From positions 914,062-978,061 of the forward strand of contig NZ_UTIQ01000084.1 in assembly GCF_900582625.1 (NCBI RefSeq): a stretch of DNA of 64,000 nt, read 5' to 3'. Source of the DNA: Pseudomonas viridiflava. GTDB taxonomy: Bacteria; Pseudomonadota; Gammaproteobacteria; Pseudomonadales; Pseudomonadaceae. Shown here piece after piece: positions 55,397 through 64,000 of the stretch. The translations under genes and the position numbers were made by a program. The first letter of the stretch is position 1; each line of letters opens with the position of its first letter. The notes beneath the pieces are model-generated. The model had not been told where the DNA came from. It saw only the letters and a list, made by a program, of their open reading frames with translations, and did no database searches.

Positions 55397-56662
55397 TCAG
55401 CCCATGTTTTCTGGCAACCAGCGCCCCACGAAGCGGTTATTGCGCAGCAGGCGCAGGGCGCTGAAGTCGTCCAACAGGCCTTCGCTGAGTTGCGGACGCA
55501 GGAACACCCAGTCGTCGACGTGCAGGTCTGTGGCGCGCGAGCCGTTCACCCGCTCCTGGTTGGCGCTGCGACCGAACAAACTGTCGTAGCTAAGCCCGGC
55601 GGGGGCAAGCGGTTCGGCTGGCCAGCGACCGCCGTATAAGTAGTAGGCCTGTTGGCGATTACGGTCCCAGGTCTGCAACGCCGTTTGCACGCCGCTCAGG
55701 TACGGCAATTCGCCGGTCTGCGCTTTGAGCACCGGGGTGGCGATCCACAGGGCCGGCGTGTGAGGGCTGAGCAAGTCGGTGTCGAACTCGCTGGGTTTCA
55801 GCAATGCCGAACCGACGGCCACCTCGTTCAGCGGCGTATCGCCGCGCGCGTGCAGCGCGTACGTCAGGCTGCCGCCGCCATTGAGCAAGGGCTGAGCGGG
55901 CCAGAGGTCGGTGAAGGTTTGCGCGGCGGCGAGAAAGGCGCGGTAGCGGGCATTGCTGTCGGCGAACGCGCGGTCGCGGCCGACCCACGGCGGCGAATGA
56001 GCGACGTGGGCGTCATAGCCCATTAGGCCGCGCAGGCGTAAGTCAGCGTTATGGGTGCGCAGCCTGGCGAGCGCTTCGCCAAGTGCTTGCGGGGTCGAGA
56101 AGCCGCCGCGCGCCAGGCCGACGTCGATTTCCAAGGCGACTTGCAGTGGTTGCTTGAGGGCCGCAGCCAGATCGGCGTATTGCTGCAGACGCTGCGGCGT
56201 GTCGATGAGCCAGGTGACTTGGCGCGTCGGCTCGAAGGACGAGGCGGCGTCCAGTTGCTGATAAAAGCTCAATGCCGCATTCACCGGCAGTGGCTTGCCG
56301 ACGAGCAAGTCGGCATCAGCAAACAACCGAGCCAGGCCATTGAGCTGCGGCTGGTGGAAGACCATAAAGCGCCGCGTGGCGAGTTTTTGCGCGAGATAGC
56401 CGAGCAAACCGTCGCTGGCCAGTGACTTGGCGACCAGTCGCAATGGCAGCGTCGGGCCTAACCGCTGGGCCAGCAACTCGGCGTTGGCGTCCAGGCGTTG
56501 CATGTCGACTACCAACTGCGGCACGCCGCCGCCGTCCTGTTTCAGCAGGCGGTTGAGCGTGGCGAAGTAGTCGTCGTAAGGGCGGCCGTTGTCGCCTGGA
56601 CGGGCAGCCCAAGCCCCCAGCAGGCCCAGCGCGCCCAGGCCCAGCAGGCGGCGCCGGTTCAT
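55397..56662 (-). CDS. D-threonine aldolase-like PLP enzyme with putative Tat signal
   Basis: 421 residues from ATG 56662 (MNRRRLLGLGALG). It belongs to the fold-III alanine racemase-like / DSD1 family: the PLP lysine is in LRLVAKSLASDGLL, followed by FMVFHQPQLNGLARL, LEIDVGLARGGFSTP, LNGGGSLTYALHA. The first 25 residues have a twin-arginine-like N-R-R-R-L-L motif and a hydrophobic stretch, so export or membrane anchoring is possible. Overlaps the nitronate monooxygenase stop by four bases (ATGA). An extension to 56791 is not supported. Confidence 0.82.
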   Translation of the reverse strand: MNRRRLLGLGALGLLGAWAARPGDNGRPYDDYFATLNRLLKQDGGGVPQLVVDMQRLDANAELLAQRLGPTLPLRLVAKSLASDGLLGYLAQKLATRRFMVFHQPQLNGLARLFADADLLVGKPLPVNAALSFYQQLDAASSFEPTRQVTWLIDTPQRLQQYADLAAALKQPLQVALEIDVGLARGGFSTPQALGEALARLRTHNADLRLRGLMGYDAHVAHSPPWVGRDRAFADSNARYRAFLAAAQTFTDLWPAQPLLNGGGSLTYALHARGDTPLNEVAVGSALLKPSEFDTDLLSPHTPALWIATPVLKAQTGELPYLSGVQTALQTWDRNRQQAYYLYGGRWPAEPLAPAGLSYDSLFGRSANQERVNGSRATDLHVDDWVFLRPQLSEGLLDDFSALRLLRNNRFVGRWLPENMG

Positions 56663-57621
56663 CGCGGCCAGCGCTGACCCAGTTGCACGGTGCGTTGCTG
56701 GGCGGCGCGGTATTCGCTGTCCAGGCGCTGAATCAGCTCGGCGACGCTGGGCAGGTCTTTGATGTCGCCCACGCCTTGGCCGGCCGACCACACGGTTTTC
56801 CAGGCTTTGGCTTCGTCGTTGATGGGTTTGAGCTTTTCGCCGTAGTTCACCGCGCCCTTGTCTTGCAGCTTGGCCAGGTCGAAGCCGCCTTGCTCCAGGC
56901 TCTGGCGCATAAAGCTGGCGGGCACGCCGGAGACAGCGGGCGTGTGCACGATGTCGGCGGCTTTGGCGCCGAGAATCATGTCTTTGTAGGCCTGCGGTGC
57001 GTCGTTTTCCTTCACGGCGATCATGCGGGTGCCGAGATAGGCGAGGTCGGCCCCGAGCATTTGCGCAGCGAGAATTTCATGGCCGTGGTTGAGGCAGCCG
57101 GCCAGCAACACGGTTTTGTCGAAGAACTGACGAATTTCCGCGACCAGAGCGAACGGACTCCAGGTTCCGGCATGCCCGCCCGCGCCGGCCGCCACGGCAA
57201 TCAGACCATCGACGCCGGCCTCGGCGGCTTTCTCGGCATGGCGGCGGGTGGTGACGTCGTGGAATACCAGGCCACCGTAGCTGTGCACCGCGTCGACCAC
57301 TTCCTTCACAGCGCCAAGGCTGGTGATGACGATGGGCACGCGCTGCTCCACGCAGATGGCCAAGTCGGCCTGCAGGCGCGGGTTGGTGTTGTGCACGATG
57401 AGGTTGACGGCGTAAGGCGCGGCGTCACTGCTCAAGCCTGCGTTGATCTCGTCCAGCCACGCCCTGAAACCGCTGCTTTCGCGTTGATTCAGCGCGGGGA
57501 AGCTGCCGACGATGCCGTTGTTACAGCACGCCAACACCAGTTGCGGGTTGGAGACCAGAAACATCGGTGCAGCAACTACCGGTAAACGCAGGCGTTGATC
57601 GAGCAGGGCGGGCAAAGACAT
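56659..57621 (-). CDS. nitronate monooxygenase (2-nitropropane dioxygenase family)
   Basis: 320 residues from ATG 57621; GGAG eight bases upstream supports it over the longer frame. FMN-dependent TIM barrel: LRLPVVAAPMFLVSNPQLVLACC at the N-terminus, DGLIAVAAGAGGHAGTWSPF with the catalytic histidine region, QMLGADLAYLGTRMIAVKEND. Oxidises propionate 3-nitronate and other alkyl nitronates. Translationally coupled to the aldolase-like gene. Confidence 0.9.
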   Translation of the reverse strand: MSLPALLDQRLRLPVVAAPMFLVSNPQLVLACCNNGIVGSFPALNQRESSGFRAWLDEINAGLSSDAAPYAVNLIVHNTNPRLQADLAICVEQRVPIVITSLGAVKEVVDAVHSYGGLVFHDVTTRRHAEKAAEAGVDGLIAVAAGAGGHAGTWSPFALVAEIRQFFDKTVLLAGCLNHGHEILAAQMLGADLAYLGTRMIAVKENDAPQAYKDMILGAKAADIVHTPAVSGVPASFMRQSLEQGGFDLAKLQDKGAVNYGEKLKPINDEAKAWKTVWSAGQGVGDIKDLPSVAELIQRLDSEYRAAQQRTVQLGQRWPR

Positions 57622-57686
57622 AGGCGTTCTCCAAATCGGTGGCATGGGTGCTGCGGCAGCAGCGGTGGCAGTTACAACGGAGCCAG

Positions 57687-58112
57687 TTAGAACGGACGCA
57701 CGACCACCAGAATGACGATAGCTAGCAAGGCCAGCACCGGCGCTTCGTTAAACCAGCGATAAAACACGTGGCTGCGGCTCTGCTGCCCGACGGCGAAACG
57801 TTTGCGCATGGCGCCGCACATATGGTGGTAACCAATCAGCAGCACCACCAAGGTCAGCTTGGCGTGCATCCAACCTTGGCTGAGCAGGCCGGGGTTGAGC
57901 CACAGCAGCCAGATACCAAGGCCCACGGTGGCGAGCATCGAGGGCGTCATGATGCCGCGATAGAGCTTGCGCTCCATCACGCAGAAGCGTTCTTTGCTGA
58001 CGTTGTCTTCGCTCATGGCGTGATAGACGAACAGGCGGGGAAGGTAAAACAGCCCGGCGAACCAACAAACCATGGCGATGATGTGAAAGGCCTTGATCCA
58101 GAGGTAGAGCAT
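57687..58112 (-). CDS. hemJ: protoporphyrinogen oxidase HemJ
   Basis: 141 residues from ATG 58112 (MLYLWIKAFHII). A small four-helix membrane protein with the conserved His10 and the segments FYLPRLFVYHA, ERFCVMERKLYRGIMTPSM and MHAKLTLVVLLIGYHHM. HemJ converts protoporphyrinogen IX to protoporphyrin IX in haem synthesis. It opens a minus-strand run with nitronate monooxygenase 65 bases on. Divergent from argC, 196 bases away. The longer in-frame start (58190) is not supported. Confidence 0.92.
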   Translation of the reverse strand: MLYLWIKAFHIIAMVCWFAGLFYLPRLFVYHAMSEDNVSKERFCVMERKLYRGIMTPSMLATVGLGIWLLWLNPGLLSQGWMHAKLTLVVLLIGYHHMCGAMRKRFAVGQQSRSHVFYRWFNEAPVLALLAIVILVVVRPF

Positions 58113-58308
58113 TCGTGGTTTCCTGAGCGGCGGAATGAAGCGGCGGTAGAGCGCCCGAATTGGCCGTATTAAACAGGTTATCCCGGCCATACGTCACCAA
58201 GGCGGTTGGCCGTTGACGGATGCAGCCGTATCATCGGCAGCTTTCCCCGACTCGGGGAGACTGCTGCGCTTTCCCGCAGCGGGCATTCAGTTTTGCAGGG
58301 GGTTCGTG

Positions 58309-59343
58309 ATGGTCAAGGTCGGTATCGTCGGCGGCACAGGCTACACCGGGGTCGAGCTGCTGCGCCTGTTGGCACAGCATCCACAGGCTGAGGTGGTGGT
58401 TATCACCTCGCGCTCGGAAGCGGGCACACGCGTCGATGAGATGTACCCGAACCTGCGCGGCCACTACGACAACCTCAGCTTCACCGTTCCGGACACCGCC
58501 ACCCTGGGCGCGTGCGACGTGGTGTTCTTCGCCACCCCGCACGGCGTCGCTCATGCCCTGGCCGGCGAGTTGCTGGCAGCCGGCACGAAGGTGATCGACC
58601 TGTCGGCTGACTTCCGTTTGCAAGACGCCGAGGAATGGGCCAAGTGGTACGGCCAGCCCCACGGCGCTCCGGATTTGCTGGGCGAAGCGGTGTACGGGCT
58701 GCCGGAAGTGAACCGTGAGCAAATCAAAACAGCTCGCCTGATTGCAGTGCCCGGTTGCTACCCAACCGCCACGCAGCTCGGTTTTCTTCCGTTGCTGGAA
58801 GCCGGTTTGGCCGATAACAGCCGCTTGATCGCTGACTGCAAATCCGGCGTTAGCGGTGCCGGACGCGGCGCGAAAGTGGGTTCACTCTTCTGCGAAGCCG
58901 GCGAAAGTATGATGGCGTATTCGGTGAAAGGTCATCGCCATTTACCGGAAATCAGCCAAGGCTTGCGTCGCGCTGCGGGCGGTGAAGTGGGTCTGACCTT
59001 CGTGCCGCACCTGACGCCGATGATTCGTGGCATCCACTCCACGCTGTACGCCACGGTGACGGATAAGTCCGTCAACCTGCAGGAATTGTTTGAAAAGCGT
59101 TACGCCAACGAGCCGTTTGTGGATGTGATGCCGGCCGGTAGTCACCCGGAAACGCGCAGCGTACGCGGCGCTAACGTCTGCCGTATCGCAGTGCACCGCC
59201 CGCAAGGTGGGGATCTGGTGGTGGTGCTGTCGGTGATCGACAACCTGGTCAAAGGTGCGTCGGGCCAGGCCGTACAGAACATGAACATTCTGTTTGGGCT
59301 GGACGAGCGTTTGGGCCTGTCCCACGCTGCGTTGCTGCCGTAA
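58309..59343 (+). CDS. argC: N-acetyl-gamma-glutamyl-phosphate reductase
   Basis: 344 residues from ATG 58309 ([20 protein letters not shown]), the normal family start; the ATG at 58213 would add 32 residues of non-family sequence. NADPH-binding glycine motif at the start and catalytic cysteine in [19 protein letters not shown]. Third step of the arginine pathway. No other arg gene is adjacent; erpA follows after 127 bases. Confidence 0.95.
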   Translation: MVKVGIVGGTGYTGVELLRLLAQHPQAEVVVITSRSEAGTRVDEMYPNLRGHYDNLSFTVPDTATLGACDVVFFATPHGVAHALAGELLAAGTKVIDLSADFRLQDAEEWAKWYGQPHGAPDLLGEAVYGLPEVNREQIKTARLIAVPGCYPTATQLGFLPLLEAGLADNSRLIADCKSGVSGAGRGAKVGSLFCEAGESMMAYSVKGHRHLPEISQGLRRAAGGEVGLTFVPHLTPMIRGIHSTLYATVTDKSVNLQELFEKRYANEPFVDVMPAGSHPETRSVRGANVCRIAVHRPQGGDLVVVLSVIDNLVKGASGQAVQNMNILFGLDERLGLSHAALLP

Positions 59344-59470
59344 TAGACCAAGCGACCGCACGGCATGCAGCTGGCGGTCGCCGTTCAATAGTTGACCATT
59401 TTGGTAGGGGAAGCGGATAATGCCGCTGTCCCCAAGTAACACGTCGGCCACTGGCCGGGAGAAAGACAGC

Positions 59471-59821
59471 ATGAGCGTCGAATCCTTCACCCCCACTCCG
59501 CTGCAATTCACGCACGGCGCGGCGAACAAGGTCAAAAACCTGGTCGATGAGGAAGGCAATCCACGTCTGAAATTGCGTGTGTTCGTCACCGGTGGCGGTT
59601 GCTCCGGCTTCCAATACGGCTTCACCTTCGATGAAGAAGTTGCCGATGACGACACCATCGTTGAGCGCGAAGGCGTAAGCCTGGTGGTCGATCCGATGAG
59701 CTTCCAGTACCTGGCAGGTGCGGAAGTTGATTATCAGGAAGGCCTGGAAGGTTCGCGTTTCGTGATCAAAAACCCGAACGCAACGACCACATGCGGCTGC
59801 GGATCTTCATTCTCGATCTGA
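59471..59821 (+). CDS. erpA: iron-sulfur cluster insertion protein ErpA
   Basis: 116 residues from ATG 59471. A-type carrier with the three cluster cysteines: one in [12 protein letters not shown] and two in [10 protein letters not shown] near the C-terminus. Delivers [4Fe-4S] clusters to apoproteins, such as those of isoprenoid synthesis in E. coli. The stop is followed by an intrinsic terminator 18 bases on, shared with convergent anmK. Confidence 0.95.
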   Translation: MSVESFTPTPLQFTHGAANKVKNLVDEEGNPRLKLRVFVTGGGCSGFQYGFTFDEEVADDDTIVEREGVSLVVDPMSFQYLAGAEVDYQEGLEGSRFVIKNPNATTTCGCGSSFSI

Positions 59822-59839
59822 GTAATGGTTGCTACAACG

Positions 59840-59865
59840 ACGCCGCGCGATTGCGCGGCGTTTTC
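59840..59865 (+). terminator. terminator between erpA and anmK
   Basis: Stem ACGCCGCGC / GCGCGGCGT with loop GATT, then TTTTCGTTT on the plus strand. Confidence 0.85.
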
Positions 59866-59875
59866 GTTTCTGCAA

Positions 59876-60970
<1,095 letters not shown>

Positions 60971-62392
60971 TTAACGCTTGTTCAAGGCCAGCATGGTGGC
61001 CTTTTCTTGATCCATCTGCGCCATCAGCGGTTTGCTCATTTGCATGAAGCGCGCTTTATCTGGGCCGGAAATCGGGTCTGCCATGGCCAGCTTCTGGCTC
61101 AGCGGATCGACATGTTGGCCATTCACCTGAAACTCATAGTGCAGGTGCGGGCCGGTCGACAGGCCAGTGGTGCCGATGTAACCGATCACTTGACCCTGTT
61201 TGACCATGCTTCCGGTTTTGATGCCTTTGGCGAAGCCCTGCATATGGCCGTACAGCGTGGTGTAAGTTTTGTTGTGCTGAATGATTATGGTGTTGCCGTA
61301 ACCACCACGGCGGCCCGCCAGCTGCACGCGACCGTCGCCGGCTGCTTTGATCGGCGTGCCTCGCGGAGCGGCGTAATCCACGCCTTTGTGTGCGCGAATC
61401 TTGTTCAGAATCGGATGGAACCGACCCATCGAAAAACGTGAGCTGATGCGCGCGAAGTCCACCGGCGTGCGGATAAACGCTTTGCGCATGCTGTTGCCGT
61501 CAGCGGTGTAGTAGCTGGTGGAGCCTTGTTTGCTGGTGTAACGGACCGCGGTGAAGGGTTTGCCACGGTTGACGAAGCGAGCAGCGAGGATGTTGCCGTC
61601 GCCGACCTTCTTGTCATTCACCACCTTCTGCTCGTAGATCACTTCGAATTCGTCGCCTTCACGAAGGTCCTGCGCGAAATCGATGTCGTAGCCGAACACG
61701 TTCGCCAAATCCATCGTCATGTTATGCGACAGGCCGGCGCGCTTGGCCGATACGAAAAGAGAGCTGTCGATGACGCCATGCGCGTAGGCGGTGCGGATGG
61801 TCGGCTTGGTCAGCTCGCGTTTGAACTCAAAGCCCTTGTCTGTTTTTGCCAGCGTGATTGTTTCCAGGTCGCTGAGTTTGCTTTGCAGGTGCTGCAAGCC
61901 GCCGTCTTGGGTGAGCTTGACCTCAAGCACTTGGCCGATCTTCAGCTGACCGAAACGCTTGGCGTCGTTGCTGCTGCTCAGCGCTTCGTGGAGGTGAGCG
62001 GGTGTCAGACCGGCTTTCTGGAAAACGGTCGATAGTGTGTCCCCGTTCGCCACGGTGATGAGCTTGGTGTAGGGATCTACCGGCGCGGCCTCCGCAACTG
62101 GAGCTTGCAGTTTTTCTGCAGGCTGCTCGGCTTGTTGTGTCTCGGAGTTCTGTGGATCAACTTGAGCAAAAGGCGACGCCGACGTCTCGCCTGGCAAGCG
62201 TGGCTGCTGTTCGCTTGGATTGGTTTGAAGTTGTTCACTAGCGTTGAGGTCGAGATTGAGCGTGGTCTTTTTGGCTTCAACTTCTCGAGACGGAAACACC
62301 AGCAACGCCAGGCTTAGAAGGGCGGCAATGCCGCTGGCCGCAAGCAGATGACTTTTCGGATACGGCGGAGGCGCTTTAGAAATAGAGGTCAT
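60971..62392 (-). CDS. M23 murein DD-endopeptidase-like protein (MepM type)
   Basis: 473 residues, ATG 62392. N-terminal membrane anchor or signal (LLAASGIAALLSLALLVFP), a Gln/Pro/Glu-rich linker (about 45-100), a LysM/OapA-type region (KLITVANGDTLSTVFQKAGLT), then the M23 zinc domain near the C-terminus: HKGVDYAAPRGTPI (HxxxD) and GPHLHYEFQVNG (HxH). Zinc ligands are intact, so it can cleave peptide cross-links. Next to anmK, matching PA0667. Divergent from tyrS across an AT-rich 212-base gap in which I see no other gene. Confidence 0.93.
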   Translation of the reverse strand: MTSISKAPPPYPKSHLLAASGIAALLSLALLVFPSREVEAKKTTLNLDLNASEQLQTNPSEQQPRLPGETSASPFAQVDPQNSETQQAEQPAEKLQAPVAEAAPVDPYTKLITVANGDTLSTVFQKAGLTPAHLHEALSSSNDAKRFGQLKIGQVLEVKLTQDGGLQHLQSKLSDLETITLAKTDKGFEFKRELTKPTIRTAYAHGVIDSSLFVSAKRAGLSHNMTMDLANVFGYDIDFAQDLREGDEFEVIYEQKVVNDKKVGDGNILAARFVNRGKPFTAVRYTSKQGSTSYYTADGNSMRKAFIRTPVDFARISSRFSMGRFHPILNKIRAHKGVDYAAPRGTPIKAAGDGRVQLAGRRGGYGNTIIIQHNKTYTTLYGHMQGFAKGIKTGSMVKQGQVIGYIGTTGLSTGPHLHYEFQVNGQHVDPLSQKLAMADPISGPDKARFMQMSKPLMAQMDQEKATMLALNKR

Positions 62393-62604
62393 AAGGTGAT
62401 TTTGACTTTGAAAAGATGAAAAGATGAGATGAAGAAAATCATGAATATGAAATAACTGTATAAAATATAACCAAAATCACCCCGAGGCAAGCCTATGGTT
62501 TTCCGGGTTTTAGCGTAGGGACAAGCGGCAGGCACAAACTTGTAATTAGTTGGTGATCTTGTATGGTTGGTTCCCTTCGAAAATCAGGTGGTAGCGGGGC
62601 GGGT

Positions 62605-63804
62605 ATGAAGTCGGTTGAAGAGCAGCTGGCGCTGATCAAGCGCGGCGCAGAAGAGGTATTGGTCGAGGCCGAGTTGGTCGAGAAACTCAAGCGCGGCCAG
62701 CCGCTACGCATTAAGGCTGGTTTCGACCCGACCGCCCCGGACCTGCACCTTGGTCATACCGTGCTTATTAATAAGCTGCGCCAGTTTCAGGAGTTGGGGC
62801 ATCAGGTCGTTTTCCTCATTGGCGACTTCACCGGCATGATCGGTGACCCCAGCGGCAAGAGCGCCACTCGTCCACCGCTCACCCGTGCGCAAGTGCTGGA
62901 TAACGCTGAAACCTACAAGGCTCAGGTCTTCAAAATTCTCGATCCGGCGAAAACCGAGGTGGCGTTCAATTCCACCTGGATGGATCAGTTGACCCCGGCC
63001 GACTTCATCCGCCTTGCTTCGCAATACACCGTGGCGCGGATGCTTGAGCGTGATGACTTCAGTAAGCGCTATTCCACCAATCAGCCGATTGCTATTCATG
63101 AATTTCTCTACCCCCTTGTGCAGGGGTATGACTCGGTTGCGCTGAAAGCAGACGTTGAGCTCGGCGGTACTGATCAGAAATTCAACCTGCTCATGGGGCG
63201 CGAGCTGCAACGTGCTTATGGGCAAGAAGCGCAAACCATCCTGACCATGCCGTTGCTGGAAGGGTTGGATGGCGTGAAGAAGATGTCCAAATCGCTGGGC
63301 AACTATGTCGGCATTCAGGAGGCGCCGGGCGTTATGTACAACAAGCTGGTATCCATTCCTGACGCGCTGATGTGGCGTTATTTCGAGCTGCTGAGCTTCC
63401 GGTCTATGGCGGAGATTGAGGTCTTTAAGGCGGATGTTGCTGCGGGTGCGAATCCGCGTGACATCAAGATCAAGCTTGCGGAAGAGATCGTTGCGCGTTT
63501 TCACGGTGACGAGGCAGCTGCGAGTGCGCATCGCTCTGCCGGCAATCGCATGAAAGAAGGTGAGCTGCCAGACGATTTGCCTGAGGTTGAGGTGTTATCG
63601 GCCGAGGACTTACCAATTGCTTCTCTACTTAATAGAGCAGGGCTGGTAAAGAACGCTGCGGGTGCGCGTGATTTGCTGAGCGCTGGCAGCGTACGTATAG
63701 ATGGTGATGTTGTGGATCGCACCTTTATATACAAGCTCGGCAGTACCCATGTTTGTCAGGCGGGTAAGAAGGCTTTTGCGCGGGTTACGTTAAAAGCTGA
63801 GTAA
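62605..63804 (+). CDS. tyrS: tyrosyl-tRNA synthetase
   Basis: 399 residues from ATG 62605 ([18 protein letters not shown]); a frame start at 62563 would add 14 unrelated residues. Class I signatures LHLGHTVLI (HIGH) and [10 protein letters not shown] (KMSKS), and a C-terminal S4 RNA-binding domain ([20 protein letters not shown]). TyrZ-like branch of TyrRS. Immediately followed by rRNA-type promoters. Confidence 0.95.
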   Translation: MKSVEEQLALIKRGAEEVLVEAELVEKLKRGQPLRIKAGFDPTAPDLHLGHTVLINKLRQFQELGHQVVFLIGDFTGMIGDPSGKSATRPPLTRAQVLDNAETYKAQVFKILDPAKTEVAFNSTWMDQLTPADFIRLASQYTVARMLERDDFSKRYSTNQPIAIHEFLYPLVQGYDSVALKADVELGGTDQKFNLLMGRELQRAYGQEAQTILTMPLLEGLDGVKKMSKSLGNYVGIQEAPGVMYNKLVSIPDALMWRYFELLSFRSMAEIEVFKADVAAGANPRDIKIKLAEEIVARFHGDEAAASAHRSAGNRMKEGELPDDLPEVEVLSAEDLPIASLLNRAGLVKNAAGARDLLSAGSVRIDGDVVDRTFIYKLGSTHVCQAGKKAFARVTLKAE

Positions 63805-63820
63805 AAGGTCAATTAATGCC

Positions 63821-63848
63821 TTGACGGCGTTTCCCAGGAGCTTATAAT
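63821..63848 (+). promoter_or_regulatory. rRNA operon promoter P1
   Basis: TTGACG (63821-63826), 16-base spacer, TATAAT (63843-63848), then a GC-rich discriminator GCGCACC, the pattern of growth-rate-controlled rRNA promoters. It is 17 bases after the tyrS stop. Confidence 0.85.
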
Positions 63849-63918
63849 GCGCACCTCTTCCGGCGCGGAAGGCTCCTAAAAGTTCTTTCTAATCAATAGG
63901 TTAGGTTGAAATTGAAGG

Positions 63919-63946
63919 TTGCAAAGCAGAGCGATCTGCGTAGAAT
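63919..63946 (+). promoter_or_regulatory. rRNA operon promoter P2
   Basis: TTGCAA (63919-63924), 16-base spacer, TAGAAT (63941-63946), again followed by GCGCCGG. The leader to 16S rRNA runs past the window's right edge. In P. aeruginosa the 16S gene follows tyrS here. Confidence 0.75.
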
Positions 63947-64000
63947 GCGCCGGGCTGACAAGGTTGAAGGTTGGTCTTGTTGGTTGGTCGAGTAAGTTGA

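Overview
The window reads as a continuous piece of a Pseudomonas chromosome (fluorescens/putida-like rather than aeruginosa). This rests on gene content and order, which follow two blocks I know from P. aeruginosa PAO1: a ygfB-pepP-ubiH to ompR/envZ block (PAO1 numbering near PA5199-PA5230) and a rpe-trp-vfr-speD-tyrS block (near PA0600-PA0668). Typical Pseudomonas REP palindromes and high-GC codon use support it. I see no prophage, CRISPR array, IS transposase, tRNA gene or recognisable defence island.

Layout. 1-4 kb: the 3' -truncated CHASE/PAS/GGDEF diguanylate cyclase at the left edge, an EVE protein, a 44-residue membrane microprotein, and the ygfA / 6S RNA / zapA / coiled-coil cluster on the minus strand. 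4.1-8.6 kb: ygfB-pepP-ubiH-ubiI on the plus strand. 8.6-13.2 kb: a ferric-iron-type ABC binding protein and fused permease without an ATPase, then gcvT-gcvH with a terminator directly after gcvH and no gcvP. 13.2-18.8 kb (minus): small membrane protein, DUF2388 protein, NfeD/SPFH pair, orphan GspE-like ATPase, CYTH-CHAD protein. 19-24 kb: argE, a possible mini leader ORF, argA, a tandem 145-bp repeat array, an RMF-like protein and gshA. 24-29 kb: thioesterase-tex (minus) and the OmpR/EnvZ (AmgR/AmgS) pair. 29.1-33.2 kb: a single very large MASE1-LOV-PAS3-GGDEF-EAL protein, bracketed by two directly oriented repeat copies and lying exactly at the join between the two PAO1-like blocks.

33.3-41.4 kb: a hybrid sensor kinase (7TMR-DISM type, with receiver and Hpt) followed by a four-gene polyamine/omega-amino-acid type ABC transporter resembling the Agt system. 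41.6-47.4 kb: rpe-gph, then trpE-trpG-trpD-trpC in a tight run, ending at a 30-bp perfect palindromic terminator shared with convergent vfr. 48-53.4 kb: OsmC-like protein, speD, coq7, formylglycine-generating-like protein, HIT protein and a Ycf46-like AAA+ ATPase. 53.4-58.1 kb: a minus-strand run hemJ - nitronate monooxygenase - D-threonine aldolase-like enzyme - DUF805 protein - short-chain dehydrogenase. 58.3-64 kb: argC, erpA, anmK, an M23 murein endopeptidase-like protein, tyrS, then two tandem growth-rate-type promoters that must feed an rRNA operon just outside the window.

Most of the window is housekeeping: ubiquinone, folate, arginine, tryptophan, glutathione, haem and polyamine synthesis. 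The unusual parts are the light-sensor c-di-GMP protein, the hybrid kinase without a neighbouring output regulator, the missing gcvP, structured leader RNA before trpE, the argE-argA mini ORF, and a DUF805 protein carrying a pilin-like segment.
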